Assembly: GCA_964550125.1 (NCBI GenBank)
Contig: CAZJWC010000008.1
Span: forward strand, 1 to 50,896
Reading direction: 5' to 3'
Source: CAZJWC01 sp964550125
Lineage (GTDB): Bacteria; Bacillota; Clostridia; Christensenellales; Borkfalkiaceae
DNA: 50,896 bases
Shown here: piece by piece, positions 16,685-24,453 of the stretch
Layout: each line of letters opens with the position of its first letter
How positions within the stretch are numbered: position 1 is the stretch's first letter
Translations under genes and position numbers: made by a program
The notes under the pieces: generated by a model
What the model saw: the letters and a program-made list of their open reading frames with translations, nothing else
What the model was told of the DNA's origin: nothing
Databases searched by the model: none

Positions 16685-16711
16685 AAGCAAAACTATTTAG
16701 GAGATATAGTT

Positions 16712-16915
16712 ATGATAAATGAGCCTTCAGTAGATGTAATGGTAAAAAAATTAGGTGTAAACAATGAAGATGCATCAAGATACGCTCTATGCGTAGTTGC
16801 TTCAAAGCGTGCTCGTCAATTAGTAGAGCAACAACAATATTTAGGCAAAACGAAAGAGTTGACTTCTGCTTGTAATGAAATTATTAGCGACAAGTTGCGT
16901 ATTTCAAACGACTAA
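16712..16915 (+). CDS. rpoZ: RNA polymerase omega subunit
   Basis: Omega helps fold and assemble the beta-prime subunit. The 67-aa protein contains the conserved helix core RYALCVVASKRARQLVEQ and the LTSACNEI segment. AGGAGAT lies just upstream of the ATG, and the gene follows the guanylate-kinase-like gene by 27 bases, the usual order. A GC-rich hairpin separates it from priA. Confidence 0.92.
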   Translation: MINEPSVDVMVKKLGVNNEDASRYALCVVASKRARQLVEQQQYLGKTKELTSACNEIISDKLRISND

Positions 16916-16929
16916 TTATATTTGATTTA

Positions 16930-16965
16930 AAAAGCCCCGATTTTTTAGTCGGGGCAAAACTTTTA
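16930..16965 (+). terminator. Hairpin between rpoZ and priA
   Basis: GCCCCGA (16934-16940) pairs with TCGGGGC (16949-16955), with an 8-nt loop. The downstream tract is only AAAACTTTT, so it may attenuate rather than fully stop transcription into priA. Confidence 0.65.
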
Positions 16966-16980
16966 TAAGGTAATTGTTTT

Positions 16981-19167
16981 ATGGTTTTAGAAGTAATCGT
17001 AGATTTAACTACAAGTCAAGTTGATAAAATTTTTGACTACATCGCAGACGTTGAAGTTCAAGTTGGGCAAAAAGTTTTAGTGCCTTTTGGTAGTAGAAAT
17101 ATTTACGGTTATGTTGTTGGCAAAAAACAACAATCTAGTTATCAAGACAAACTTAAATCAATAGTAAAGGTTTGCAATGAGCCTGCCCTGTTCAACCAAA
17201 GTACATTAGACTTTGCCTTTCAAATATCTCAACGCTATCACGTTTCAAAAGCAATGGCTTTAAGATTGTTTTTGCCAAGCGAAATGAGAAAGGATAAAGT
17301 GCATGATAAGTTTGAAAATTTTATCTATCCATCAAGTCTTACTTTAGATGAAGCGATTGTTTCTTTAAGAAATAAATCAAACACTCAAATAGAAGTGCTT
17401 GAAAGGGTATATACTCTAGAAAGAGTTTCAATGTCAAAACTTTGCAGTGAGTTTTCTCGCAGTGTGGTTAATACCCTAATTAAAAAAGAGCTACTCCTTG
17501 TTAAAAGTGAACAAGTAAACCGTTCACCTGTAAAGCGATTTATTGAGGAGGACAAACCTAAAAAACTGACTCAAGAACAAAAAAATGCTTTTGACAGTAT
17601 TTTAAAGACTGATAAAAAGGTAAGTTTAATCTATGGTGTAACAGGTTCAGGGAAGACTGAAATTTATATGCAACTTGTTGAAAGGTACTTGAAAGAAGGT
17701 AAAACTGCGATAATTTTAGTTCCTGAAATATGTCTAACTCCACAAATTGTAGAAAGGTTTAAATCTCGTTTTGGAGAGTTGTCTGCTGTATTACATAGTA
17801 GACTTTCAGTTGGTGAAAAGCATGATGAGTGGTGGCGTATAAAAAGAGGAGAGGCAAAAATTGTAATAGGAGCAAGGAGTGCAATTTTCTCTCCTGTAGA
17901 AAATTTAGGCATCATCATTATTGATGAGGAACATGATGGAAGTTATAATAATGAGAGTGGAGTAAGATATAAGACGATAGAGATTGCAAAGATGAGAGCC
18001 TCTTTTAGTGATACAAAAATCCTGCTTGGTAGTGCAACTCCCTCTTTTGAAAGTTATTATTTTGCAAAAAATAGAGAGTATAATTTGTGCTATTTAAAAA
18101 ATAGAATAAATAACCAGCCTATGCCTGAAGTTGAAATTGTAGATATGCGTAAGGAGTTAAAAAGGGGTAATTTTTCAAGTTTATCAAATTCTTTAATTAA
18201 CGAACTTGAAACTTGCTTTTCAAACGGTGAGCAAGCAATTATTTTTATAAATAGACGAGGTTATTCACAACACTTAATATGCAGAGATTGTGGATATGTG
18301 GCTAAATGTGAGAGTTGCGATGTTAGTTTGAACTATCACGAAACAGAGTGTTGTCTTAAATGTCATTATTGTGGAAAAAAATATTATACTCTTTCAGCCT
18401 GTCCAGAGTGTGGTGGTATTCATTTTAAAAATGGTGGATATGGAGTGCAAAAGGTGGAAAAGGACTTATTAAAAGTTTTTCCAAATGCAAAAGTTTTGCG
18501 TATGGATTACGATACCACCTCAGGTAAGGACGGACACTATAATATTTTAAATGATTTTAAAAACAAAAAGGCTGACATACTGCTAGGAACTCAAATGGTT
18601 GCAAAAGGACACGATTTTGAAAATGTAACCCTTGTAGGAATTATTGACGCTGACTTATTATTATATGGTGCAAATTATGATTCGGCAGAAAGGGCTTTTC
18701 AAATAATTACTCAAGTTGGTGGAAGATGTGGTAGGGGAGAGAAAGACGGTAAAATAATATTGCAAACTACATCTCCTGATAACTATACTTTTAAATATGC
18801 TTCCTATTATGACTTTAAAAACTTTTACGAGCAGGAAATTATGATTAGAGAGATGACTCATTTTCCTCCCTTTGCAAAGGTGGTTAGAGTGTTGATTAGT
18901 GGTGAAGATGAGGAAAGGACGATTGAAAGTTTTAAAAGTATATATTACGAACTTGAAACTTTGCAAACAAAATATAAAGAGGAAGTACTATTTTTTCAAA
19001 AGATGTGCTGTCCTATAAAAAAGATACAAAACAAGTTTAGATACCAAGTGCTTTTTAGATTAAAAAAAGATACTGATATTCTTGACTTAATATATTCTAA
19101 AAGTTTAAAATATAATTCGCAGAATACGAGAGTAGTCGTTGAGGAAAACCCCACAGACTTGCGTTAA
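16981..19167 (+). CDS. priA: Primosomal protein N' (replication restart helicase PriA)
   Basis: PriA recognises stalled forks and reloads the replisome. The 728-aa protein has an N-terminal 3'-DNA-binding domain (DKIFDYIADVEVQVGQKVLVPFG-type start), Walker A VTGSGKTEIY (K225), DEEH at 315-318, and a zinc-binding insertion with paired cysteines (CRDCGY, CESC, CLKCHYC, CPECGG). Helicase motifs V/VI follow (GTQMVAKGHDFENV, QVGGRCGRGEK). All eight zinc cysteines appear to be present. def follows by 11 bases. Confidence 0.95.
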   Translation: MVLEVIVDLTTSQVDKIFDYIADVEVQVGQKVLVPFGSRNIYGYVVGKKQQSSYQDKLKSIVKVCNEPALFNQSTLDFAFQISQRYHVSKAMALRLFLPSEMRKDKVHDKFENFIYPSSLTLDEAIVSLRNKSNTQIEVLERVYTLERVSMSKLCSEFSRSVVNTLIKKELLLVKSEQVNRSPVKRFIEEDKPKKLTQEQKNAFDSILKTDKKVSLIYGVTGSGKTEIYMQLVERYLKEGKTAIILVPEICLTPQIVERFKSRFGELSAVLHSRLSVGEKHDEWWRIKRGEAKIVIGARSAIFSPVENLGIIIIDEEHDGSYNNESGVRYKTIEIAKMRASFSDTKILLGSATPSFESYYFAKNREYNLCYLKNRINNQPMPEVEIVDMRKELKRGNFSSLSNSLINELETCFSNGEQAIIFINRRGYSQHLICRDCGYVAKCESCDVSLNYHETECCLKCHYCGKKYYTLSACPECGGIHFKNGGYGVQKVEKDLLKVFPNAKVLRMDYDTTSGKDGHYNILNDFKNKKADILLGTQMVAKGHDFENVTLVGIIDADLLLYGANYDSAERAFQIITQVGGRCGRGEKDGKIILQTTSPDNYTFKYASYYDFKNFYEQEIMIREMTHFPPFAKVVRVLISGEDEERTIESFKSIYYELETLQTKYKEEVLFFQKMCCPIKKIQNKFRYQVLFRLKKDTDILDLIYSKSLKYNSQNTRVVVEENPTDLR

Positions 19168-19178
19168 AGGAGAAGATT

Positions 19179-19631
19179 ATGGCATTAAGAAGGGTAGTTC
19201 AAGTAGGAGATGAAGTTTTAAGACAAAAGTGTTTTGAGGTTACTGAATTTAACGATAAACTATTCACTTTACTTGATGATATGAAAGATACTGTAAAAAA
19301 GGAACAAGGTGCAGGTTTGGCTGGACCACAAGTTGGCGTGCTAAAAAGAATAGCTGTTATTGATGTTCCTGAAGGCTATTTTGAACTTATCAATCCTGTG
19401 ATTTTAAAAGAGAGTGGAGAGCAAATAGGCTTAGAGGGTTGTTTGTCTGTCAAAGGAAAGAGTGGTATAGTAAAAAGACCTAATGTGGTAAAATTTAGGG
19501 CACAAGATAGAAAAGGTAATTATTTTGAGAGGACAGCAAGAGGATTTTTTGCGAGAGCAGTTTGCCACGAGTTAGACCATCTTGACGGTATATTATACAT
19601 TGATAAAGCAATTAGAATTGAAGAGGACTAA
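19179..19631 (+). CDS. def: Peptide deformylase
   Basis: It removes the formyl group from nascent N-terminal methionine. The 150-aa protein has the three motifs: GAGLAGPQVG (motif 1, with Gly in place of the second Ala), LEGCLSV with metal-binding C88, and HELDH with H130, E131 and H134. It is a type I enzyme in length. The gene follows priA with a clear AAAGGAG site and precedes fmt by 2 bases, pairing the enzyme that adds formyl with the one that removes it. Confidence 0.95.
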   Translation: MALRRVVQVGDEVLRQKCFEVTEFNDKLFTLLDDMKDTVKKEQGAGLAGPQVGVLKRIAVIDVPEGYFELINPVILKESGEQIGLEGCLSVKGKSGIVKRPNVVKFRAQDRKGNYFERTARGFFARAVCHELDHLDGILYIDKAIRIEED

Positions 19632-19633
19632 AT

Positions 19634-20566
19634 ATGAAAATTTTATACGCAGGTACTCCCTTGTTTTCAATTGAACCTTTAAGGGCGATTATTGAAAATG
19701 GTTTTGAAGTGGTAGGAGTGCTAACTCAAATAGATAAACCAACGGGAAGAAGTGGAAAAATCACCTCCCCTCCTTTAAAAGTGTTTGCTTTGGAAAAAGG
19801 ATTGCCTGTTTATCAATTTGAAAAAATTAAAAATAATGTAGAGGAGATTAAAAGCGTAGGTGCTGACATTATGATAACTTGTGCTTATGGTCAAATTTTA
19901 ACTCAAGACATAATCAACGCTTTTCCGTTTGGAATTTATAATATTCACGCATCTTTATTGCCTAAATATCGTGGTGCATCCCCTATTCAATCTTGCTTAT
20001 TAAATGGTGAGCAAACTACCGGCGTTACAATAATGAAGACGGATATAGGACTTGATACGGGAGATATTCTATTGCAAAAGAGTTGTGATGTAGCAGAGTA
20101 TGAGAACGCTGAAAAGTTATCAAACAAACTCTCAGTTTTAGGTAGCGCGAGTATTGTGGAAGTACTTAAATTGATTGAGAGTGGAGAGGCTCGACTTATA
20201 AAACAAGAGGAAGACAAAGCCACTCTAGTAAAAAAAATTAGTAAAGAAGATGGGAAAATAGACTTTAACAAAACTAGAGAGCAGATAAACAATCTAGTTA
20301 GAGGATTGAATCCTTTGCCTATTGCTTATGCTGTTTGTGAGGGAAAAAACTACAATATATTTGCTGTTGAAAAACTAGAGCAGGGAGAATTTGAAAGGGC
20401 TGAAAACGGAACGATAGTGTGCGATGAAGTGAAAAAAGGCTTAATTGTTCAATGTGAGGACGGCTTGATAAAAATTCTTGAAATTCAGGCAAGTGGTGGA
20501 AAAAGAATTACAGGAAAAGATTTTTGTAATGGACGAAAACTTCAAAAAGGACAAAAGTTTAACTAA
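19634..20566 (+). CDS. fmt: Methionyl-tRNA formyltransferase
   Basis: Fmt formylates initiator Met-tRNA using 10-formyl-THF. The 310-aa protein contains the formyltransferase signature HASLLPKYRGASPIQ, with the catalytic Asn-His-Asp set in YNIHAS and TDIGLDTGDIL, and a C-terminal OB domain ending in GKRITGKDFCNGRKL. It lies between def and rsmB. Its TAA stop overlaps the rsmB ATG by one base (TAATG), indicating translational coupling. Confidence 0.95.
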   Translation: MKILYAGTPLFSIEPLRAIIENGFEVVGVLTQIDKPTGRSGKITSPPLKVFALEKGLPVYQFEKIKNNVEEIKSVGADIMITCAYGQILTQDIINAFPFGIYNIHASLLPKYRGASPIQSCLLNGEQTTGVTIMKTDIGLDTGDILLQKSCDVAEYENAEKLSNKLSVLGSASIVEVLKLIESGEARLIKQEEDKATLVKKISKEDGKIDFNKTREQINNLVRGLNPLPIAYAVCEGKNYNIFAVEKLEQGEFERAENGTIVCDEVKKGLIVQCEDGLIKILEIQASGGKRITGKDFCNGRKLQKGQKFN

Positions 20567-21798
20567 TGACAAATCCTATTTATGACCCCTATCAAATTCT
20601 TTTTAAGGTGTACAGTGAAGGGGCTTATTTAAAAGAGGCTATTTCAAGTTGTATCATAGAGGAATTGAACCGTGCAAGAACGGTAAAAATTTGTTACGGG
20701 GTACTTGAAAACGATATATATTTAGATTATTGTATAAAGAGTTTTTCACAAAAGAGTGCAAAACTTCCAATAAGAATAATTTTAAAAATTTCCTTATATA
20801 TGCTATTGTTTATGAATAAGCAAAAGTATATGGTAACTGACAATGCAGTTGAAATATGTAAAAAGTTGGGTAAAAAAGGCGTGAGTGGATTTATAAATGC
20901 TTTTTTAAGGAATTTTGACGAGAGTAAAGTTCAACTGCCTAACTCAAAGGTTAAGGGATTATCTATTAAATATAGTTATCCGGAGTTTGCCGTTAGAAAG
21001 ATTGTAAATGAATACGGTAAACAGGCTGAAAGCATTTTAACTGCAAAAACTTGTGGTGTTTCAGTACGATTTGAAAGTCAAGAGTTTGCAAAAAAATTTT
21101 TGGACAAAGAGTTTATATCTACTCCTTTTGAAAACAATTATCTCTTTAAAAATTTTAAACGAGAGGAGGGTTACGATAGAGGGGAATATACCTTTCAATC
21201 GGTTGGCTCAATCGCCATTTGCGATATAGTTGAACCCTGCCAAGAATTTTTAGATAGTTGTTCAGCTCCCGGAGGGAAAAGTGTACTTCTTTCAAAAAAA
21301 TGTAAAAGTATAATTTCTACCGAACTTCACCCTCATAGAGTTGAACTGATAAAAAGTTATGCAGAAAGGATGAAAGTTACAAATGTAACAGCCATCAATG
21401 CAGACAGCACTATTTTAAAAGAGGAATTTATAGAGAGGTTTGACGGTGTTTTGTGTGATGTTCCCTGTTCAGGCTATGGAACGATAACAGAAAACCCCGA
21501 CATAAAACTATTTAGAAAGGAAGAAGATGTTTCCTCATTAAATAAAATACAAATACAAATTTTAGAAAACTGCTCTAATTATGTTAAGCAAGGAGGTTAT
21601 TTATATTATTCGACTTGCTCAATTTTTAGAGAGGAAAACGATAATGTTGTTTGGCAATTTTTAGATAAACATAAAAATTTTGAAGTGCAAGAGATTAGTT
21701 CAAAATTAAATCATAAAAAAACGAAGTTTGGTTTACAATTTTTGCCCGACCTTTCACTAGGGGTTGGCTTTTACGTTTGTAAACTGAAAAAGGTGTAG
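20566..21798 (+). CDS. rsmB: 16S rRNA (cytosine-967 C5)-methyltransferase RsmB
   Basis: RsmB makes m5C967 in 16S rRNA. The 410-aa protein has an N-terminal NusB-like helical RNA-binding domain (about 1-130). The SAM-binding SAPGGKS block, DVPCSGYG with C301, and YSTCSIFREEND with the nucleophile C351 follow. Both cysteines of the RsmB/RsmF family are present. It is translationally coupled to fmt, and rlmN begins 7 bases later. Confidence 0.92.
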   Translation: MTNPIYDPYQILFKVYSEGAYLKEAISSCIIEELNRARTVKICYGVLENDIYLDYCIKSFSQKSAKLPIRIILKISLYMLLFMNKQKYMVTDNAVEICKKLGKKGVSGFINAFLRNFDESKVQLPNSKVKGLSIKYSYPEFAVRKIVNEYGKQAESILTAKTCGVSVRFESQEFAKKFLDKEFISTPFENNYLFKNFKREEGYDRGEYTFQSVGSIAICDIVEPCQEFLDSCSAPGGKSVLLSKKCKSIISTELHPHRVELIKSYAERMKVTNVTAINADSTILKEEFIERFDGVLCDVPCSGYGTITENPDIKLFRKEEDVSSLNKIQIQILENCSNYVKQGGYLYYSTCSIFREENDNVVWQFLDKHKNFEVQEISSKLNHKKTKFGLQFLPDLSLGVGFYVCKLKKV

Positions 21799-21805
21799 GT
21801 ACAAT

Positions 21806-22867
21806 TTGAAGGAAATTTTACAAGATAAAACGGAAAGTCAAATCGTAGCACTAATGCAAGAATACGGTGAAAAGTCTTATAGAGCAGGGCAAATTTATCG
21901 TGGTTTAATGCGTGGAAAAAGCATTTCACAGATAACTGAAATTTCAAAAGACTTAAAGGCGAAACTATTAGAAAATTTTGAGGACGAGCCTATAAAAATC
22001 ATAAAAACTTTTTTAGGTCAGGATGGAACTGAAAAATACCTATATGAACTTGGTGACGGCAATATAATTGAGGGAGTGCTAATGAAATATAAGTACGGAA
22101 ACACTCAATGTGTATCAACGCAAGTAGGTTGCCGTATGAACTGTTCTTTTTGTGCAAGTGGTTTGAACGGGCTGGTAAGAAACTTAACTTCAGGCGAAAT
22201 CTTATCTCAAGTTTTAAAGGTCAACCAAGTTCAAGGTGGAGAACTAAAAGACAGGAGAAAGGTAACTAATATAGTCCTAATGGGTAGTGGCGAACCACTA
22301 GATAATTACGATAACGTTATTGAATTTTTAAAGAATGTAACAGCAGAAAACGGAATAAATGTGAGTGCAAGAAACATAAGTTTATCAACTTGTGGACTTG
22401 TTCCAAATATTTATAAACTTGCCGAAGAAGGACTGCCTGTAAATTTGACTATCTCTTTACACTCTCCGTTTGACGAGGAGCGTAAAGAAATTATGCCTAT
22501 TGCAAAGGCGTATTCAATAGATGAAATATTAAAAGGCTGTGGTTATTATTTTAACAAGACAAAGCGAAGATATATTTTTGAGTATTCGTTAATACGAGGA
22601 AAAAATGACGGAGAAAGGCACGCTGACGCACTCATAAAACTTTTAAAGGGAAAGCCCTGCCACATCAACTTGATTAGATTGAACGAGGTAAAGGAAAGAG
22701 GGTTGTCCTCAGTTACCGATAAAGATGCGTATAGATTTTTAGGTTTGCTTGAAAAAGGTGGACTGTCAGCAACCGTTCGTAGACAGATAGGAAGCGACAT
22801 AGGTGGTGCTTGTGGTCAACTTCGCAATTCGTATAAAAAAGAAAATGGAGATAATAATGATGAATAA
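21806..22867 (+). CDS. rlmN: 23S rRNA (adenine-2503 C2)-methyltransferase RlmN
   Basis: This radical-SAM enzyme methylates A2503 of 23S rRNA (and A37 of some tRNAs). The 353-aa protein has CRMNCSFC (C109, C113, C116) for the 4Fe-4S cluster and the acceptor cysteine near C336 in GGACGQL. The start is a TTG at 21806, giving the usual family N-terminal helices. The 3' end overlaps rpe by 11 bases. In Bacillus the next genes would be prpC, prkC and rsgA; here rpe follows directly. Confidence 0.95.
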   Translation: MKEILQDKTESQIVALMQEYGEKSYRAGQIYRGLMRGKSISQITEISKDLKAKLLENFEDEPIKIIKTFLGQDGTEKYLYELGDGNIIEGVLMKYKYGNTQCVSTQVGCRMNCSFCASGLNGLVRNLTSGEILSQVLKVNQVQGGELKDRRKVTNIVLMGSGEPLDNYDNVIEFLKNVTAENGINVSARNISLSTCGLVPNIYKLAEEGLPVNLTISLHSPFDEERKEIMPIAKAYSIDEILKGCGYYFNKTKRRYIFEYSLIRGKNDGERHADALIKLLKGKPCHINLIRLNEVKERGLSSVTDKDAYRFLGLLEKGGLSATVRRQIGSDIGGACGQLRNSYKKENGDNNDE

Positions 22868-23519
22868 AATTAAAATTGCACCTTCAATAATTACGAGCGA
22901 CTTAACTAGAGTTGCTGATACTATAAAATCGCTTGATGATAATGGAACGGATATGATTCACCTTGATGTAATGGACGGTGTTTTTGTTAAGAATATTACA
23001 TTTGGACCTAAAATGGTTGAGGATATAAGAAAATTAACCTCAACAACTTTAGACGCTCATTTGATGATTGTTAATCCTCAAAATTATGTTGAAGTGTTCG
23101 CAAAAGCAGGTGCTGATATAATTACGGTACACAAAGAAGCGTGTGGCGATAACATTAAAAAAGTTTTAAATAAAGTTAAAGAGTGTGGTGTTAAATGTGG
23201 TGTGGTTATCTCTCCTGACACCCCCGTTGAAGAAATTAAAGATGTTGTTTCAATGTGTGATATGGTTTTGTTAATGAGCGTTTATCCTGGTTTTGGTGGA
23301 CAGAAGTTTATACCTACTACGATTGACAAGATTAGCGAACTTAAAAAGTTTGTTGCTGAAAATAATATTAAAGTAGATATAGAAGTTGACGGAGGAATTA
23401 ACGAGCAAAACGCTCCTTTGGTTATAGAAGCTGGAGCAAATGTATTGGTTGCAGGCAATTCTGTAATATCTTCTAAAGATATGAAAAGAACCATAAAAAC
23501 TTTGCGTGGAGAAATATAA
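22857..23519 (+). CDS. rpe: Ribulose-phosphate 3-epimerase
   Basis: It interconverts ribulose-5-P and xylulose-5-P in the pentose phosphate pathway. The TIM-barrel protein (220 aa) opens with KIAPSIITSDLT. It has the metal/catalytic motif HLDVMDGVFV, LDAHLMI, the MSVYPGFGGQKF phosphate loop and the VDGGIN block. Two adjacent ATG codons (22857, 22860) both fit GGAG at 22847-22850; the first is used here. An upstream in-frame extension to 22803 lies inside rlmN and is unlikely. Its stop overlaps thiN (TAATG). Confidence 0.94.
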   Translation: MMNKIKIAPSIITSDLTRVADTIKSLDDNGTDMIHLDVMDGVFVKNITFGPKMVEDIRKLTSTTLDAHLMIVNPQNYVEVFAKAGADIITVHKEACGDNIKKVLNKVKECGVKCGVVISPDTPVEEIKDVVSMCDMVLLMSVYPGFGGQKFIPTTIDKISELKKFVAENNIKVDIEVDGGINEQNAPLVIEAGANVLVAGNSVISSKDMKRTIKTLRGEI

Positions 23520-24127
23520 TGAAAGGAATACTTTTGCTTAACGGAGAACCGTATACAAATGATATGAGTATATTCAACGGTGAGTATGTTGTTTGTTGCG
23601 ATGGTGCGTATCTTTGGGCAAAAGATAAAATAAAAATTGATATGCTTTTGGGCGATTTTGATTCGCTAAACGAGTTGCCCACTCATTTGAAGGTTGAGAG
23701 ATTTCCTGTTGAAAAGGATTATACTGACGGGGAGTCAGGGATAAAACTTTTAATTGAAAAAGGTGTTGACGAGATTATTATTTTAGGAGGGGACGGAAAA
23801 CGCTTGGACCACTTTTTAGGTAATTTACAGTTGCTTTATTTAGCCTATAAAGAGGGAGTAGATTGCAAGATGATTACAAAACAATCAACAATCTATATAA
23901 GTAGTGGAATAATCAATTTTAACAACTTAAAAGGAAAAACGATTTCATTATTACCATTTTTAGAAAATGCACATATAATAGATAGTGATGGTTTTAAGTA
24001 TCCAATTAAGGATTTAACCTTAAAAAAAGGAGAGTGCAGAGGAATTAGTAATATTTTACTAAAAGATGAAGGGTATATAAACTGCGACAGTAACTGTTTG
24101 CTCATTATTGAAAATAATTTTATTTGA
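23519..24127 (+). CDS. thiN: Thiamine pyrophosphokinase
   Basis: ThiN converts thiamine to thiamine diphosphate with ATP. The 202-aa protein has the family blocks CCDGAYLWAKDK, LLGDFDSL, the acidic FPVEKDYTDGE region, and LGGDGKRLDHFLGNLQLL. It overlaps rpe by one base, so the two are coupled. As in Bacillus, where the order is rpe-thiN-spoVM, a tiny spoVM gene follows; its ribosome site overlaps the thiN stop. Confidence 0.93.
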   Translation: MKGILLLNGEPYTNDMSIFNGEYVVCCDGAYLWAKDKIKIDMLLGDFDSLNELPTHLKVERFPVEKDYTDGESGIKLLIEKGVDEIIILGGDGKRLDHFLGNLQLLYLAYKEGVDCKMITKQSTIYISSGIINFNNLKGKTISLLPFLENAHIIDSDGFKYPIKDLTLKKGECRGISNILLKDEGYINCDSNCLLIIENNFI

Positions 24128-24136
24128 GGTGAATTT

Positions 24137-24205
24137 TTGAAAATCGTTTGCGTTAAACCTCCAAAATTGATAAGGTGTTTTTTACGTCTTTTTATGAAAA
24201 AATGA
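24137..24205 (+). CDS. spoVM: Stage V sporulation protein M, 22-aa amphipathic peptide
   Basis: SpoVM is a tiny amphipathic helix that senses the convex forespore surface and anchors the coat scaffold ATPase SpoIVA. This 22-codon frame starts with TTG at 24137, seven bases after a strong GAGGTGA that overlaps the thiN stop. It reads M-KIVCVKPPK, then LIRCFLRLF, then MKK. The MKIVxVKxPK opening and the basic/hydrophobic alternation match clostridial SpoVM. Proline 9, important for function in Bacillus, is kept; an extra proline stands at 8. Length (26 aa in Bacillus) and position after rpe-thiN agree. It is below usual gene-calling cut-offs and easily missed. Confidence 0.85.
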   Translation: MKIVCVKPPKLIRCFLRLFMKK

Positions 24206-24233
24206 AACATTTTTTACTTTAGTGAAAAAACAT

Positions 24234-24261
24234 TAGACATTTGATGAAAGTGTGATATAAT
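24234..24261 (+). promoter_or_regulatory. Upstream promoter of the hrcA operon
   Basis: TAGACA (24234-24239) and TATAAT (24256-24261), spacer 16 bp. The -10 box is inside the left arm of an 11-bp palindrome, which suggests repressor control distinct from HrcA. Confidence 0.6.
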
Positions 24262-24282
24262 AGTGTAACAGTATATCACACT
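24249..24282. promoter_or_regulatory. Operator-like palindrome over the -10 box
   Basis: AGTGTGATATA (24249-24259) and TATATCACACT (24272-24282) are perfect 11-bp inverted arms with 12 bases between them. There is no T-run after it, so it is not a terminator. Its position over the -10 box and likely start site is that of a classical operator. It is not the CIRCE sequence. Confidence 0.65.
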
Positions 24283-24308
24283 ATTTTCATTTTATTTTAG
24301 AAAAAGTA

Positions 24309-24337
24309 TTGACAAACCACTAAAGTAATAGTAAAAT
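24309..24337 (+). promoter_or_regulatory. Main sigma-A promoter of hrcA-grpE-dnaK
   Basis: A perfect TTGACA (24309-24314) and TAAAAT (24332-24337) with a 17-bp spacer lie just upstream of the CIRCE-like element. Confidence 0.85.
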
Positions 24338-24341
24338 AATT

Positions 24342-24368
24342 TTAGCAGTTAAATTGCGAGAGTGCTAA
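24342..24368. promoter_or_regulatory. CIRCE operator (HrcA binding site), left arm degenerate
   Basis: The right arm GAGTGCTAA (24360-24368) is perfect, and the 9-base spacer is exact. The left arm TTAGCAGTT (24342-24350) keeps TTAGCA but has GTT instead of CTC. It is located at the transcription start of hrcA, the expected site for HrcA repression. Confidence 0.85.
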
Positions 24369-24453
24369 CAGATAAGAAAAATTATTGCTAAATCACACTA
24401 TTTATCGGGCAGGTAGAAACTTGCAAAGCAATGTAGGGAGTTGTGGAGGGTCA

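Larger units (their letters stand above)
24214..24328. repeat. Long-range inverted repeat around the hrcA upstream promoter
   Basis: TTACTTTAGTG (24214-24224) is repeated in exact inversion as CACTAAAGTAA (24318-24328), 93 bases apart. The pair brackets the upstream promoter and palindrome; its right arm lies in the spacer of the TTGACA promoter. It could be a pair of regulator sites. Chance cannot be ruled out in AT-rich DNA. Confidence 0.5.
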
